Positions 30,282 through 38,731 of a DNA stretch of 44,470 bases are shown here, in pieces. Numbering within the stretch: the first letter of the stretch is position 1; every line of letters starts with the position of its first letter. The DNA is from a virus: the IMG/VR virus record IMGVR_UViG_3300036781_000133, positions 1 through 44,470 of that record. One strand, 5' to 3'. A model generated the notes under the pieces. That model worked only from the letters and a program-made list of their open reading frames with translations. It had not been told where the DNA came from and did not search any database. The position numbers and the translations under genes were made by a program.

Positions 30282-31588
30282 CAGAGCCTCCCCTTGAAGC
30301 GCGTCTCGAGCGAGAGATCCAAGTACTCAGTATTCAACTCGATGCCGATGTAGCGCCGGCCTTCCTCGAGCGCCACCATGCCAGTGGTCCCTGAGCCGCT
30401 GAACGGGTCCAGCACGATGTCACTGGGCTCGACAGGGTGCTCACACGGCTCGATGCCCAGTGACAGCCATCCACGGCCCAACCAGGTGTCCAGGAGGTCC
30501 TGCGGAAGCGGCCTCGCACCCACCTTGTCGGTTCGGATGTAGTGCGTGAACGCGGAACCGGCCTCCAGAGCCATCTCAGCCCGGTACGGCGACTCTTTCA
30601 TCTGCTCCGCGTAGCCGCGCTGCTCACGTCGCGTCATGGGCCGTCCGCCCTCTCCAGCGCGTCGAGGCCGTGCCATGCCGGCGCGTCCGATCAGACTCGT
30701 GGGATCCGCGGCCCTCTTGCCTCTTCCGGTGGGAGTGCGGATGATCTCGTCGCAGTCGCAGCGCTTGCCGGCGACCCGCGAACTCATGACCACGCAGGGC
30801 CGGATCAACTCCGGAGGGTAGGTGGCGAAGTGCGCGCCGGGGAAGGGTGTCGTTCCCACCGTCCACACGTCACGCCGGTTGCGCGTCTCCTTGACCGTCA
30901 TACCGCCCTTCGGCGCCGTGCGCATCCGGTCATCCTTGGAGTCTCGCTTCGCACCGCTCGAGTAGGGCTTGACGACCGTGCCGGCGGTTAGAGCAGGCTC
31001 GGCGCCGGCCTCGGCGTCGTAGAAATACTTCGGCCCCTTGCTGAGCATGAAGATGTACTCGTGCGCCTTCGTGGGTCGATCTCGGATGCTCTCCGGCATC
31101 GGGTTCGGCTTGTGCCAGATGATGTCCGAGCGCAGCAGCCAGCCATCCGCCTGGAGCGCCAGGGCGACCCGCCAAGGCACGCCGATGAGCGTCTTGGCGG
31201 GGAGGGTAGTTTCGCTCAGCCCGTAGCCTGTCGGAAGCGCAGGGAGCGCCTCGCGGTTGTTCTTGCCGGCACGGAATCCGTCGCCTCGATTGCCGTTGTA
31301 GGCGTTGTAGGTGTCCCCGAGATTCAGCCATACTAACCCGTCATCTGCGAGCACTCGGCGCAACTCTCGGAAGAGTGTCACCAAGGTTTCGACGTACTCA
31401 TCTACGGTTCGTTCGGCACCTACTTGACCGTCCTCTCCGTAGTCGCGCAGGCCGAAGTAGGGCGGAGAGGTCACGATGGTCTGCACCAGGCCGCTGGCAA
31501 GCCCCTGAGCGACCTGGAGGGCGTCTCCGGCGTAGAGAGCGACCTCGGGGTCCGAGTAGTACAACCCGCTCAATGCTTGTCCGACCAT
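30281..31588 (-). CDS. DNA methyltransferase, beta class
   Basis: 435 residues. TSPPY at residues 40-44 is the catalytic motif IV and DPFSGSGTTG near the C-terminus is the AdoMet site; this order defines the beta class (N4-cytosine or N6-adenine). Around residues 270-330 there is an insertion with CDCDEIIRTP, a possible metal or specificity region. No restriction enzyme is adjacent, so it likely protects phage DNA. Starts 19 bases inside the polymerase end; a TTG at 31573 could also serve. Confidence 0.88.
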   Translation of the reverse strand: MVGQALSGLYYSDPEVALYAGDALQVAQGLASGLVQTIVTSPPYFGLRDYGEDGQVGAERTVDEYVETLVTLFRELRRVLADDGLVWLNLGDTYNAYNGNRGDGFRAGKNNREALPALPTGYGLSETTLPAKTLIGVPWRVALALQADGWLLRSDIIWHKPNPMPESIRDRPTKAHEYIFMLSKGPKYFYDAEAGAEPALTAGTVVKPYSSGAKRDSKDDRMRTAPKGGMTVKETRNRRDVWTVGTTPFPGAHFATYPPELIRPCVVMSSRVAGKRCDCDEIIRTPTGRGKRAADPTSLIGRAGMARPRRAGEGGRPMTRREQRGYAEQMKESPYRAEMALEAGSAFTHYIRTDKVGARPLPQDLLDTWLGRGWLSLGIEPCEHPVEPSDIVLDPFSGSGTTGMVALEEGRRYIGIELNTEYLDLSLETRFKGRL

Positions 31589-33327
31589 AGTTCGACCTCA
31601 ACAGCGAAACGAACCTCGAAATCAGGCTGCACGTCCTCCATGATCGTCTTGATGCGCTCGCTGTATTCCTCCACTCGATCCTCACGGACCTCGAACACGA
31701 CAGCATCGTGGACCTGGAGCAGCATGAGGCAGTCCGGGCCATCGACCTCTTCATAGAGCCGGATCATCGTGCGCTCCATGATGTCGGCGGCGCCGCCCTG
31801 GATCACCGAGTTCATGGCCTTGAAGGACTCGGACTTGGGGTACTTGAAGTGGCGCTTGCGACCGGTCCACAACTTGACCTCGCCCGCGCTCTTGGCCGCG
31901 TACTCGATCTTGTCGGCCAGGGCCTTGAAGCGAGGGTAGGTCTGGAAGTAGTTCTGCCGGATCTCGCGCGCTCGCTGCTGGCTGACTCCGAACACGGTCA
32001 TGATCCGGTTCTCGCCGGCCCCGTACTGCATCGAGTACACCAGGGTCTTGGTGTCGTTTCGGCTCATGCCCAGTTGCAGGCTCATCTCGTTGAAGATGTC
32101 ACGGCCTTCCTCGAACACTGCCTTCAACTTCTCTTCGTTGGCGTAGGCCGTGCCGAGTCGCAACTCGAGCTGTGAGTAGTCGGCGTTGAGTAGCACGAAG
32201 CCCGGCTTGGCTACGAAGCAGTCCTTGACGTGGCCGCTCCACGCCTTGTCGGACCCCTTCGGGATCTGCTGGAGATTGGGCTCGTTGCTGCTGAAGCGCC
32301 CGGTCACGGTGCGGTCGATCCGGTAGTTGGTGCGGATGCGCCCGTCAGGGCTCACCAGATCGACATAGGGCCGGTAGCAGAGACCGACACTGGTGACCCA
32401 GCCTCGGTACTCCTTGATCGTCTTGGCGACAGGGGACTCGATTCGCTCGAGCAGGATGTCGTATTGGGCCATCACGTCCTTGGCGAACGAAGGCGCTCCG
32501 GTCTTGACTGAGGCCTTCAGCACTGGCAGGCCGAGTTGCTCGATGAGCAACTTCTGGAGGTCCTTGTTGCTGCTGGGGTTGAGGCCGAGTTCCTGGCGGA
32601 TCTCTTCTTTGCGAGCCTCCCCGATGCCGGCCATCTTCTCGGCCAGCACGGTGTCTACCAGGACTCCCCGGCCCTCCATCTCGATCAGGATGCGGATGAG
32701 GTACTGCTTGTAGTTCCAGTACTCATCGAGGCCCTCTTCGTGCAGGCTCTTGCAGAGGATGGTGGCCAGGCGGAAGGTCGTGATGGTGTCCACGGTGGCG
32801 TACTCGAACATCATGTCGCCGGTCGTGTTGGGCCAGCCAGTGACCTTCTCCTTCTTCAGGTCGGGCCAGCCCTCCGGCCACGCTGCGACCTTTCCGGGTA
32901 CGCTGAGGTAGAACTCGCCCATGCTGTCGAGATCCTTGCGAATCGGGTCGTTCTCGTTCAGCAGATGTCCGATGATCAGGGTGTCGTAGAAGAAGCCCTG
33001 GTGCTGGATCCCGAGCGTGCTGAGCGCCACGATGTCGAACTTGGCGTTGTGGTAGACCGCGATGGGCACGTTCTCAATGACCTCTTTGAGGCGTGCGAGC
33101 ACTCCGGGGCCGTAGTTCTCTCCGACCACATGCCGGAACGGGAAGTAGTGCGTGACGCCTTTGCCGTTCTCGTCGGTGAAAGCGATGCTCACGCCGATGG
33201 CCCAGCCTTGGCCGTCGTTGACCTTGAGGCTCGTGGTCTCGGTGTCGATGGCGATGATCCTGGCGCCGGCTGCGAGGTCCAGAACGCGAAGCGCTTCAGC
33301 CTCACTGCACTGAACAGGGACGTTCAC
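31570..33327 (-). CDS. DNA polymerase, family A
   Basis: 585 residues from a GTG. The 3'-5' exonuclease is intact (D28 and E30 in AIDTETTSL; YHNAKFDI near 105). The polymerase carries motif A (NADYSQLELR, about 380), motif B (TKTLVYSMQYGAGENR) and motif C (QVHDAVVFEV, about 537). There is no 5'-3' exonuclease domain. Motif A has Leu after Gln where Ile is more usual. It replicates the phage genome with the primase-helicase and SSB. Confidence 0.95.
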   Translation of the reverse strand: MNVPVQCSEAEALRVLDLAAGARIIAIDTETTSLKVNDGQGWAIGVSIAFTDENGKGVTHYFPFRHVVGENYGPGVLARLKEVIENVPIAVYHNAKFDIVALSTLGIQHQGFFYDTLIIGHLLNENDPIRKDLDSMGEFYLSVPGKVAAWPEGWPDLKKEKVTGWPNTTGDMMFEYATVDTITTFRLATILCKSLHEEGLDEYWNYKQYLIRILIEMEGRGVLVDTVLAEKMAGIGEARKEEIRQELGLNPSSNKDLQKLLIEQLGLPVLKASVKTGAPSFAKDVMAQYDILLERIESPVAKTIKEYRGWVTSVGLCYRPYVDLVSPDGRIRTNYRIDRTVTGRFSSNEPNLQQIPKGSDKAWSGHVKDCFVAKPGFVLLNADYSQLELRLGTAYANEEKLKAVFEEGRDIFNEMSLQLGMSRNDTKTLVYSMQYGAGENRIMTVFGVSQQRAREIRQNYFQTYPRFKALADKIEYAAKSAGEVKLWTGRKRHFKYPKSESFKAMNSVIQGGAADIMERTMIRLYEEVDGPDCLMLLQVHDAVVFEVREDRVEEYSERIKTIMEDVQPDFEVRFAVEVELWSDKH

Positions 33328-33818
33328 AGGGCTACCCGCTTTCCGTCGATGTCAGAATCCCAGAGGATTTTGGCATCCTCTCGTCCGTAAGCAATCAAGA
33401 CCGAAGGTGCTCCTGCATTCGCCTTGGCAGGAACACCTTGAGCGTCCAAGAAGTAGATCCTTCCGTAGAAAAACAGCAACGCAGTGGCTCGATCCCAGAC
33501 TTGCTCGAAGAACACCCGAGTCTCAGTTCGAGCAAAAATGAGTGCAGTTCCTTGATCGTGATCAGCCAGTTTCCGAAGCCAGTCCTCATGCTCACGTCCG
33601 TAAGGTGGATTCAGCCATACTCGGCCTTCCCAGGGGTCACGAAGCCCATCATCACCGTTCTCGAGCAGATAGGTGTACTCTGCAATCTCATGCCCTGGTG
33701 CTCCGCAAGGGTCCAAATCGAAGTGTCCTAACGGGTCCGTAATCCAACGGGGTGTGAGCCACCGTGTCGTCTCTGCTGCGGCGCTTTGGTGACCTCCCAT
33801 TCCTATTCCGCTAGTCAT
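33324..33818 (-). CDS. Phage N6-adenine methyltransferase (Dam-like)
   Basis: 164 residues from the ATG at 33818, whose ATGA overlaps another frame; an in-frame extension to 33911 overlaps the zinc-ribbon gene. Core signature: WLTPRWITDPLGHFDLDPC, then WLNPPYG, the catalytic (N/D)PPY form. This is the small phage adenine methyltransferase type that lacks a target-recognition domain. With the beta-class enzyme it would modify phage DNA against restriction. GTGA-coupled to the polymerase. Confidence 0.85.
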   Translation of the reverse strand: MTSGIGMGGHQSAAAETTRWLTPRWITDPLGHFDLDPCGAPGHEIAEYTYLLENGDDGLRDPWEGRVWLNPPYGREHEDWLRKLADHDQGTALIFARTETRVFFEQVWDRATALLFFYGRIYFLDAQGVPAKANAGAPSVLIAYGREDAKILWDSDIDGKRVAL

Positions 33819-33948
33819 GGTCGATTCCCGTTCCCCAGCAGGCTGGACAATATGGCATTCCTGGCCAACTTCCTGAGCCGTGGCACATGATGCACGGCCT
33901 TGACGATCCACAGAATGAGCATTTAGACGCCGAAGAGGGGGTTGTCAT
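33811..33948 (-). CDS. Small zinc-ribbon protein overlapping its neighbours
   Basis: 45 residues from an ATG at 33948 with AAGGAG about nine bases upstream. It reads MTTPSSASKCSFCGSSR, CIMCHGSGSW and YCPACWGTGIDHD: three CxxC pairs (10/13, 19/22, 34/37) and two GxG turns like a DnaJ zinc module. It overlaps the primase-helicase end by 26 bases and the methyltransferase start by 8, in a third frame. The Cys spacing argues that it is real. Confidence 0.7.
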   Translation of the reverse strand: MTTPSSASKCSFCGSSRPCIMCHGSGSWPGMPYCPACWGTGIDHD

Positions 33949-35725
33949 TGCCCTGCGCTCCTTCTCTGCGGAACCTGTCAACCAGGTCCCCCATGTCGAT
34001 GTGATAGGTCAACTTGTCGTCGCGGAAGAGTTCGATGGCGTCGGTTGTCGGGCCGAGTCGGTTCTTCAGCATGTCCACGACAACGATGTTGTGCGTGGTC
34101 GCGCGGAGGCTCAGTACGAAGTCCACGTCAGTCGTGATGTAGGTGCTCCCGTAGACATCCGAGAGTTCGACTCCCTTGCTCTGCGAGTCGTTGGCCTTCT
34201 TGCGGTTGTGGTGGATCAGATACATCGAGCAGCCATGCTTGGCCCGCACGCCGGCCAAGTAGTGGACGAGATCCTTGACGGCCTGCTCGTCGGTCATCTC
34301 CTTGCTCATGATCTTCTGGAGCGAGTCGATGAAGATGACATCCGGCATGTACTCCCCGAGCAGGTTGTTGAGGAAGGCCTGCCCCTCGGGTTTGTCGAGC
34401 GGGAGTGACTCTCCGATGGGCGAGATCAGAAGGTTGCGCTGGAGGATCTCGGGGTCCACGTCTGCCGGCTGCATGACCTCCATGAAGTGGTGCAGCGGCG
34501 CGTGACTCATCTCGAGGCTGAGCACCAGGACCTTCTTCGGCCCGCCGAGGTTCTTCCAACCCAGGAAGTCGATGCCGAGCGCGAGCGCCTTCGCCAGCCC
34601 TAGGCCGAACTGGGTCTTGCCGACACCTGGGTAGCCTGTCACCAGGCCGAGCCCGCGCACCGCGAAGAGGTTCTCCAGATGCCACTCGATGTGGATTTCG
34701 TGGGCCAGGAAGTCCTGGTAGCCGTAGACCAGACGGTTCTCGCCGGTGACCACAGGGCTCGAGGCGGCTCCGCTGATGCCGGCGAAGGAGAGGTCCTCCG
34801 GCTTGGTGTAGCCATGCTTCTGTCGGGCACGGTTGATGTGGTCGATCAGCCGGCGGTCGCGGTCGCGGCGCCCTTCGTACTTGCCCCAGCGCCCAGCCAT
34901 GTCCGACAGTGCGGCGAAGATCTGCTCGTCGGTCCAGCCGTGCTCGGCGCCGAAGTAGGCGAAGCGCTGGAGGGCCATTGAGCGGTCATCGGGCTGGCTC
35001 TCGTCGTACAACTTGAGCATGTCCGAGTCCCACTTGGCGAGGGTCTTGACCTGCTCGATGTCCGGGATGTCGCCCTCGAGGATGAGGTTGGCGACAAGCT
35101 GCTTGGCGCTCGTGAGGTTGCCGAAGTCATCGAGCGAGACCGCGTTGGTGGTCCAGGCGAGTTCTTCTACTCGATGCGCCCGGCCACGGACTTCCGGGTG
35201 CCTCTGGACCTTGCGGTCATCCCAGTAGTTCGTGGTGAAGAGCGGTCGGAGGATCTGGTCGGCATCCCAACCGGACGTGTCGGCTTTGAAGGCGTAGGCG
35301 ACCGAACGATTGCGTTCCTCGAGAACGCCCTTGTCCGCGAGGAACTCGTCCAGCTTCCAATAGACGTGCTCGTTGCCGGGCACGCTCGACTGGATTCGCA
35401 GCGTGGGGTCAGGAACGAGGTCGATCTCATCCCACGACTCCGGCGCGTTGCCGTCGAAGTCCACCCAGAGAACCCACGATCCGAGAACTGAATCCTTGTC
35501 GGGGTTCGCTGCCTTGAAGATTGCCGGCGAGTAGAACGCATTCGCACCCTGGGCGGTCCACTTGAGGACGTGGCGCACGACAGCATTTCGCTGCCGGGGC
35601 CAGGAGAACATGAACTTGGTCCATGTAGCGTCTTTCTCGACGGGGAGATAGACGAAGCCTCGTGTGTCTTGCCAGATGTAGTCGAAGAAGCGTCCCAGTT
35701 CGTCGGTCACGTCATCCTGGGACAT
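33923..35725 (-). CDS. Primase-helicase fusion
   Basis: 600 residues from the ATG at 35725 with GGAAGGAAG upstream. The N-terminal part resembles an archaeo-eukaryotic primase: WVLWVDFDG (metal site, about 100), GNEHVYWKL and RPLFTTNYWDD. The C-terminal part is a RecA-fold ATPase of the RepA/DnaB type: Walker A GYPGVGKT at about 363-370, Walker B DVIFIDSLQ and YLIHHNRKK. It would unwind and prime DNA at the fork. A PrimPol-type reading is equally plausible. It ends one frame above the zinc-ribbon gene. Confidence 0.85.
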   Translation of the reverse strand: MSQDDVTDELGRFFDYIWQDTRGFVYLPVEKDATWTKFMFSWPRQRNAVVRHVLKWTAQGANAFYSPAIFKAANPDKDSVLGSWVLWVDFDGNAPESWDEIDLVPDPTLRIQSSVPGNEHVYWKLDEFLADKGVLEERNRSVAYAFKADTSGWDADQILRPLFTTNYWDDRKVQRHPEVRGRAHRVEELAWTTNAVSLDDFGNLTSAKQLVANLILEGDIPDIEQVKTLAKWDSDMLKLYDESQPDDRSMALQRFAYFGAEHGWTDEQIFAALSDMAGRWGKYEGRRDRDRRLIDHINRARQKHGYTKPEDLSFAGISGAASSPVVTGENRLVYGYQDFLAHEIHIEWHLENLFAVRGLGLVTGYPGVGKTQFGLGLAKALALGIDFLGWKNLGGPKKVLVLSLEMSHAPLHHFMEVMQPADVDPEILQRNLLISPIGESLPLDKPEGQAFLNNLLGEYMPDVIFIDSLQKIMSKEMTDEQAVKDLVHYLAGVRAKHGCSMYLIHHNRKKANDSQSKGVELSDVYGSTYITTDVDFVLSLRATTHNIVVVDMLKNRLGPTTDAIELFRDDKLTYHIDMGDLVDRFRREGAQGNDNPLFGV

Positions 35726-36050
35726 CACTTCCTTCCGGGATCCACATGTGAACGGGCAATGTGAGGATACCAAGAGCGTGCGCTACATCAAGTTCAAGAT
35801 GAGCACCCCGCGATCCCTCGAAACCGGGAAGCAACGCAAGCCCATCACTCTGCACCACCATGGCCAGGTCGCGCCGCAGATACCAGTCGAAGCTCTGCGG
35901 CGTGCCGGGGCTCGGGTTGCTGTCCTCGTTGTCGGTCGGGCACAGCACTGTGAAGCCGGCCAGCTCGAGTTGTTTACGCGCAGCGAAGAAGGCGGGGAAG
36001 TTGGCCTCGGGGTAGCCAGCCATCGGGCCAGCGATGTAGAGCGTGGTCAT
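35712..36050 (-). CDS. DUF4406 nucleoside deoxyribosyltransferase-like protein
   Basis: 112 residues from the ATG at 36050 (ATGA overlap with the upstream stop). TLYIAGPMAGYPEANFPAFF is the diagnostic start of this Rossmann-like family, and GLALLPGFEGSRGAHLELDVAHALG is its second motif with the catalytic Glu. Members are related to nucleoside 2-deoxyribosyltransferases and probably process nucleotides or nucleosides. It overlaps the primase-helicase start by 14 bases. Confidence 0.88.
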   Translation of the reverse strand: MTTLYIAGPMAGYPEANFPAFFAARKQLELAGFTVLCPTDNEDSNPSPGTPQSFDWYLRRDLAMVVQSDGLALLPGFEGSRGAHLELDVAHALGILTLPVHMWIPEGSDVPG

Positions 36051-36376
36051 TCGGGTTCTCCATCTCGGACGTGCTCGATTGCTTTGTCGGTGTCCTGTGT
36101 TCGCCAGTCTGGCCAGAGTCGGCTCTCGTTCTTGGTCTGCTTCGCTTCGATGGCATTGAGGATGTCTTGCGGTGAGAAATCTTGCCGCAGAGCGCCATCC
36201 AGCGCGAGGATCACCAAGTCGGCCCATTCGCTTAGGTCATTGGGTTCGGCCTCGACTTCGGCCAACTCCTTGCGAATGTGATCAAGCACGCCGGCAACAC
36301 GAGAGCCGGGGCCGAATGTGGTCTGGCTGAAGTTGTGCTGCCGTCTGAGATGCGCGGCGTCAATGCTGAATGTCAT
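36047..36376 (-). CDS. dATP/dGTP pyrophosphohydrolase (DUF550, MazG-like)
   Basis: 109 residues. FGPGSRVAGVLDHIRKELAEVE, then EWADLVILALDGALR and SRLWPDWR...KAIEHVRD are the exact landmarks of DUF550; the ExxE and ExxD acidic residues bind Mg. Enzymes of this type turn dATP or dGTP into monophosphates. Next to DUF4406, it may shape the nucleotide pool or act on a nucleotide signal. No purZ-like gene is present, so an aminoadenine genome is not indicated. Confidence 0.88.
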   Translation of the reverse strand: MTFSIDAAHLRRQHNFSQTTFGPGSRVAGVLDHIRKELAEVEAEPNDLSEWADLVILALDGALRQDFSPQDILNAIEAKQTKNESRLWPDWRTQDTDKAIEHVRDGEPE

Positions 36377-36801
36377 GACTCGAGCGGCGTGATCTTCAGG
36401 TAGGGCACGCTGGCGAAGTAGGCGCTCGCGTCAGCGATGCGTTCGTCAGCCGGTTCCTTGAACATGGCCTCCTTCACGGCGCCCACGTCGGGCTTGAGCG
36501 TGTAGAGATCCGGGTGTTCCGCCGGCGGCATGGCCGCGACCAGGGCAGCGACATCCGGCACCGGCGAGTAGAGGTCGTCGTGCTCTTCGACAGGGAAGTC
36601 TTGGGTGAACTTGTCGCCGTCGAGGGCGCCGATCTGGTTCCAGCGGTGGACCTGGAAGCCGTTCGCGGTAGGGAACTTGCCCGGCTGGATCTCGTCCTTG
36701 AAGCGGCGCTGGAGCGCAGTGAACTCGGTGGTCAGGTCCTTGATGGTGCTCTCGAGTTCGGCGTAGCGAGCCACATCTGCGGCTCCGAGTTTCTCGGTCA
36801 T
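36373..36801 (-). CDS. Hypothetical replication-block protein
   Basis: 142 residues; ATG with AAGGAG upstream. The first 45 residues form a helical coil (YAELESTIKDLTTEFTALQRRF), followed by a Trp-containing strand region (FQVHRWNQIGAL) and Pro-rich loops. Its place between SSB and nucleotide enzymes suggests a replication accessory. It overlaps the next gene by four bases. A terminator-like hairpin lies just upstream. Confidence 0.65.
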   Translation of the reverse strand: MTEKLGAADVARYAELESTIKDLTTEFTALQRRFKDEIQPGKFPTANGFQVHRWNQIGALDGDKFTQDFPVEEHDDLYSPVPDVAALVAAMPPAEHPDLYTLKPDVGAVKEAMFKEPADERIADASAYFASVPYLKITPLES

Positions 36802-36839
36802 GAGGTCTCCTTCAGTGCTGGGATTCAGTATGGGGGATA

Positions 36840-36870
36840 GAGAGGCGGGCCGGGGGACGACCCGCCTCTC
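36840..36870 (-). terminator. Hairpin after the SSB-like gene
   Basis: 10-bp perfect stem GAGAGGCGGG / CCCGCCTCTC (36840-36849 with 36861-36870), loop of 11 bases, eight bases after the stop at 36879 in the leftward sense. No T-run follows, so it may only lower read-through or protect the mRNA end. Confidence 0.6.
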
Positions 36871-36878
36871 CAGGTGAA

Positions 36879-37466
36879 TCAGGCGAACGGGTTGTCCACC
36901 GCCGTTGCAGGCTTCGCGCGGGGGGTGCGCGGTGCTGCGACGGGCTCGGCGGCAGGCTCGGCCTGTTCGTCGGACTCACCTTCGGCAGCAGCCGGCTGAG
37001 CGGTTGCTGCCGGCGCGCGGGGGGTGCGCGCCTTCTTGACGACCGGTGCAGCGGGGGCTGCCTCCTGCACCTTCACGTTGAAGATGTTCTGGTACTGGCC
37101 GGTCTTGTCGTTGCGGATCTCGAGGGTGCCGGTGAGGCCGATGAGGTCATCCGGCTCGACCGAGTTGAGCATGTCGTCGGGGACGCCGAGACCGAGCAAG
37201 CGCAACTTCAGCCAGCCCAGCTTCTTCTTCTCGTCCTCGGTGACGTTGCTCGCGTCGTCGGGAAGCCGGAACCATTCCGACTTCTTCTTGCCCTCGTCAC
37301 CGATGAGGTACTCGATGACGAAGTTGATGGCGTCGGGATCCTTCTTGGTGCCCTCGATGACGCTCGCGTCACCGATCTCGAACTCGTAGATGCCGGGGTC
37401 GATTTCGTAGCTGGGGACTTCGATGTCGTCCTTCATGTCCACTGCGTATTCGTCCAACAGTCCCAT
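36879..37466 (-). CDS. SSB-like DNA-binding protein
   Basis: 195 residues; ATG preceded by AAAGGAA. Residues 1-125 are a beta-rich fold (YEIDPGIYEFEIGDASVIEG; INFVIEYLIG; LTGTLEIRNDKTGQYQNIFNV) like the DUF669/OB-type phage single-strand binding proteins. A basic Ala/Pro linker follows, ending in DNPFA, an aromatic tip of the sort SSBs use to bind partners. It probably coats single-stranded DNA for the Sak4-like annealing and the polymerase. The linker is long at about 65 residues. Confidence 0.72.
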   Translation of the reverse strand: MGLLDEYAVDMKDDIEVPSYEIDPGIYEFEIGDASVIEGTKKDPDAINFVIEYLIGDEGKKKSEWFRLPDDASNVTEDEKKKLGWLKLRLLGLGVPDDMLNSVEPDDLIGLTGTLEIRNDKTGQYQNIFNVKVQEAAPAAPVVKKARTPRAPAATAQPAAAEGESDEQAEPAAEPVAAPRTPRAKPATAVDNPFA

Positions 37467-37580
37467 TTGGGGTTCCTTTCGTTGGTGTTCGGGGTTGGGA
37501 TATGCCCGTTTTCTTGCCGGGATGGGCTTCCCGCCGAAATGCGCCTGAGAAGCCTTTACGACTCAGCCCGCCGCAAGTCT

Positions 37581-38522
37581 CTAGTCCTGGCTCACGAAGG
37601 CCGGGGCATCGTCGTCCACGTCGTAGGCGTCGTCTGCCGGCTGGATGCCATCCTCAGCAGGAAGTTCATCATCGGCGCCTTCGCCCTCGAACTCGGCTGC
37701 GGCCAGGTCAGCCGCCTGTCGGTCCTCGTCGTAAAGCCAGTCGGTGACCTCGTTGACGAACTCGACCATGCCCATCTTGATCGGGAGCCCGCCGACTCGA
37801 CACTTGGCCTCGACCAACTTGGTCGGGTGGACCTGGATCTCGCGGACATAGGTGGCAGCGTCCGAGCCGATCTCCTTCTTGGTCTCAGCGGTGACGTAGC
37901 CGGTGACCTGCATGATCTTCTCGATGCCGCCACGCAACTTGGGGCTGAAGGCCGGGCGAGTGATGACGACCTTGCGGTGGTCAGCCTTCTGCTCGGCGTG
38001 CGCGACCACGATGACGTGGAGACCGTCGATGTCCTCGAGGTCGAAGAGCGCCTTCTTGATCAGTTCGCCCATGGGCCGGTAGTCGGTCCAGTCCGGCACG
38101 ACCTCCGGGATCTCTCCGACAGGGGTGCCGAGCCGCTCGCGCAGCAGCGTGTCGAGGACGGACTCCGCGATGCTGGAGAGTTCGTCAATCACAATGGCGC
38201 CCACGTTGTCGAACGGCGCCTTGCCGTCGCGGATGGCCTGGGCGAGGGTCGGAAGATCCTGGTATTGCCCGTACTTGAAGTGGATCAGATCCTTCTTCAG
38301 GCCGGGGTGGTTGTCGAGGGAGACGATGCCCTTGTTGCTGTCGAGGAACACGACCTTCTGACCGGGCTCTACGATCTTGCGCGCGAGGCCCACTGCGAGC
38401 ACGGTCTTGCCGACTCCGGGGTCCCCGTAGATCATGAACATGCCGTCCTTCTGCACGTCTCCGAGGTTGAGGTCCGTCATGCGGCCCATCAGCTTGTCGA
38501 GGTTGCTGCTGCGAGCCACCAT
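37581..38522 (-). CDS. Sak4-like RecA-family ATPase
   Basis: 313 residues from the ATG at 38522 (TGATG with the upstream stop). Walker A is GDPGVGKT (33-40) and Walker B is GAIVIDELSS (about 110); HVIVVAHAEQK is the sensor strand. This RecA-core ATPase with a short N-terminus and a long acidic C-terminus is typical of Sak4-type recombinases, which act with SSB in strand annealing. The acidic tail (residues 260-313) may mimic DNA or bind SSB. A 114-base gap of no clear structure follows. Confidence 0.82.
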   Translation of the reverse strand: MVARSSNLDKLMGRMTDLNLGDVQKDGMFMIYGDPGVGKTVLAVGLARKIVEPGQKVVFLDSNKGIVSLDNHPGLKKDLIHFKYGQYQDLPTLAQAIRDGKAPFDNVGAIVIDELSSIAESVLDTLLRERLGTPVGEIPEVVPDWTDYRPMGELIKKALFDLEDIDGLHVIVVAHAEQKADHRKVVITRPAFSPKLRGGIEKIMQVTGYVTAETKKEIGSDAATYVREIQVHPTKLVEAKCRVGGLPIKMGMVEFVNEVTDWLYDEDRQAADLAAAEFEGEGADDELPAEDGIQPADDAYDVDDDAPAFVSQD

Positions 38523-38731
38523 CAGTTGCTCTCCTTCATCTTCTGAACGGTCTCGAAGAGGCCGGCGAGGGCCTCGTGGAACTTGTCGTGAGCCACTCGG
38601 CTCTCGGCGCCGCCCTCGATGAGAGAGCGGCAGCCTGCGCATTTGACGACGTACCGGGTGTCGCCTTCTTTGATCAGACCCTCTGTGGTGCTGACCACGA
38701 GAGCGCCGGCATCGGTGTATTTCTGCGGCAT
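38522..38731 (-). CDS. Small zinc-ribbon-like hypothetical protein
   Basis: 69 residues from the ATG at 38731, coupled by TGATG. Contains a single CAGC pair (VVKCAGCRSLIEGG, residues 30-33) followed by two His (VAHDKFHEAL), which could complete a C2H2-like site. The rest is helical. Between nuclease and recombinase genes, so perhaps a recombination accessory. Confidence 0.6.
   Translation of the reverse strand: MPQKYTDAGALVVSTTEGLIKEGDTRYVVKCAGCRSLIEGGAESRVAHDKFHEALAGLFETVQKMKESN

Noticed and set aside
36047-36376. MazZ of an aminoadenine (Z) genome
   Set aside because: Sequence landmarks are those of DUF550, and no PurZ or DatZ homologue is present.
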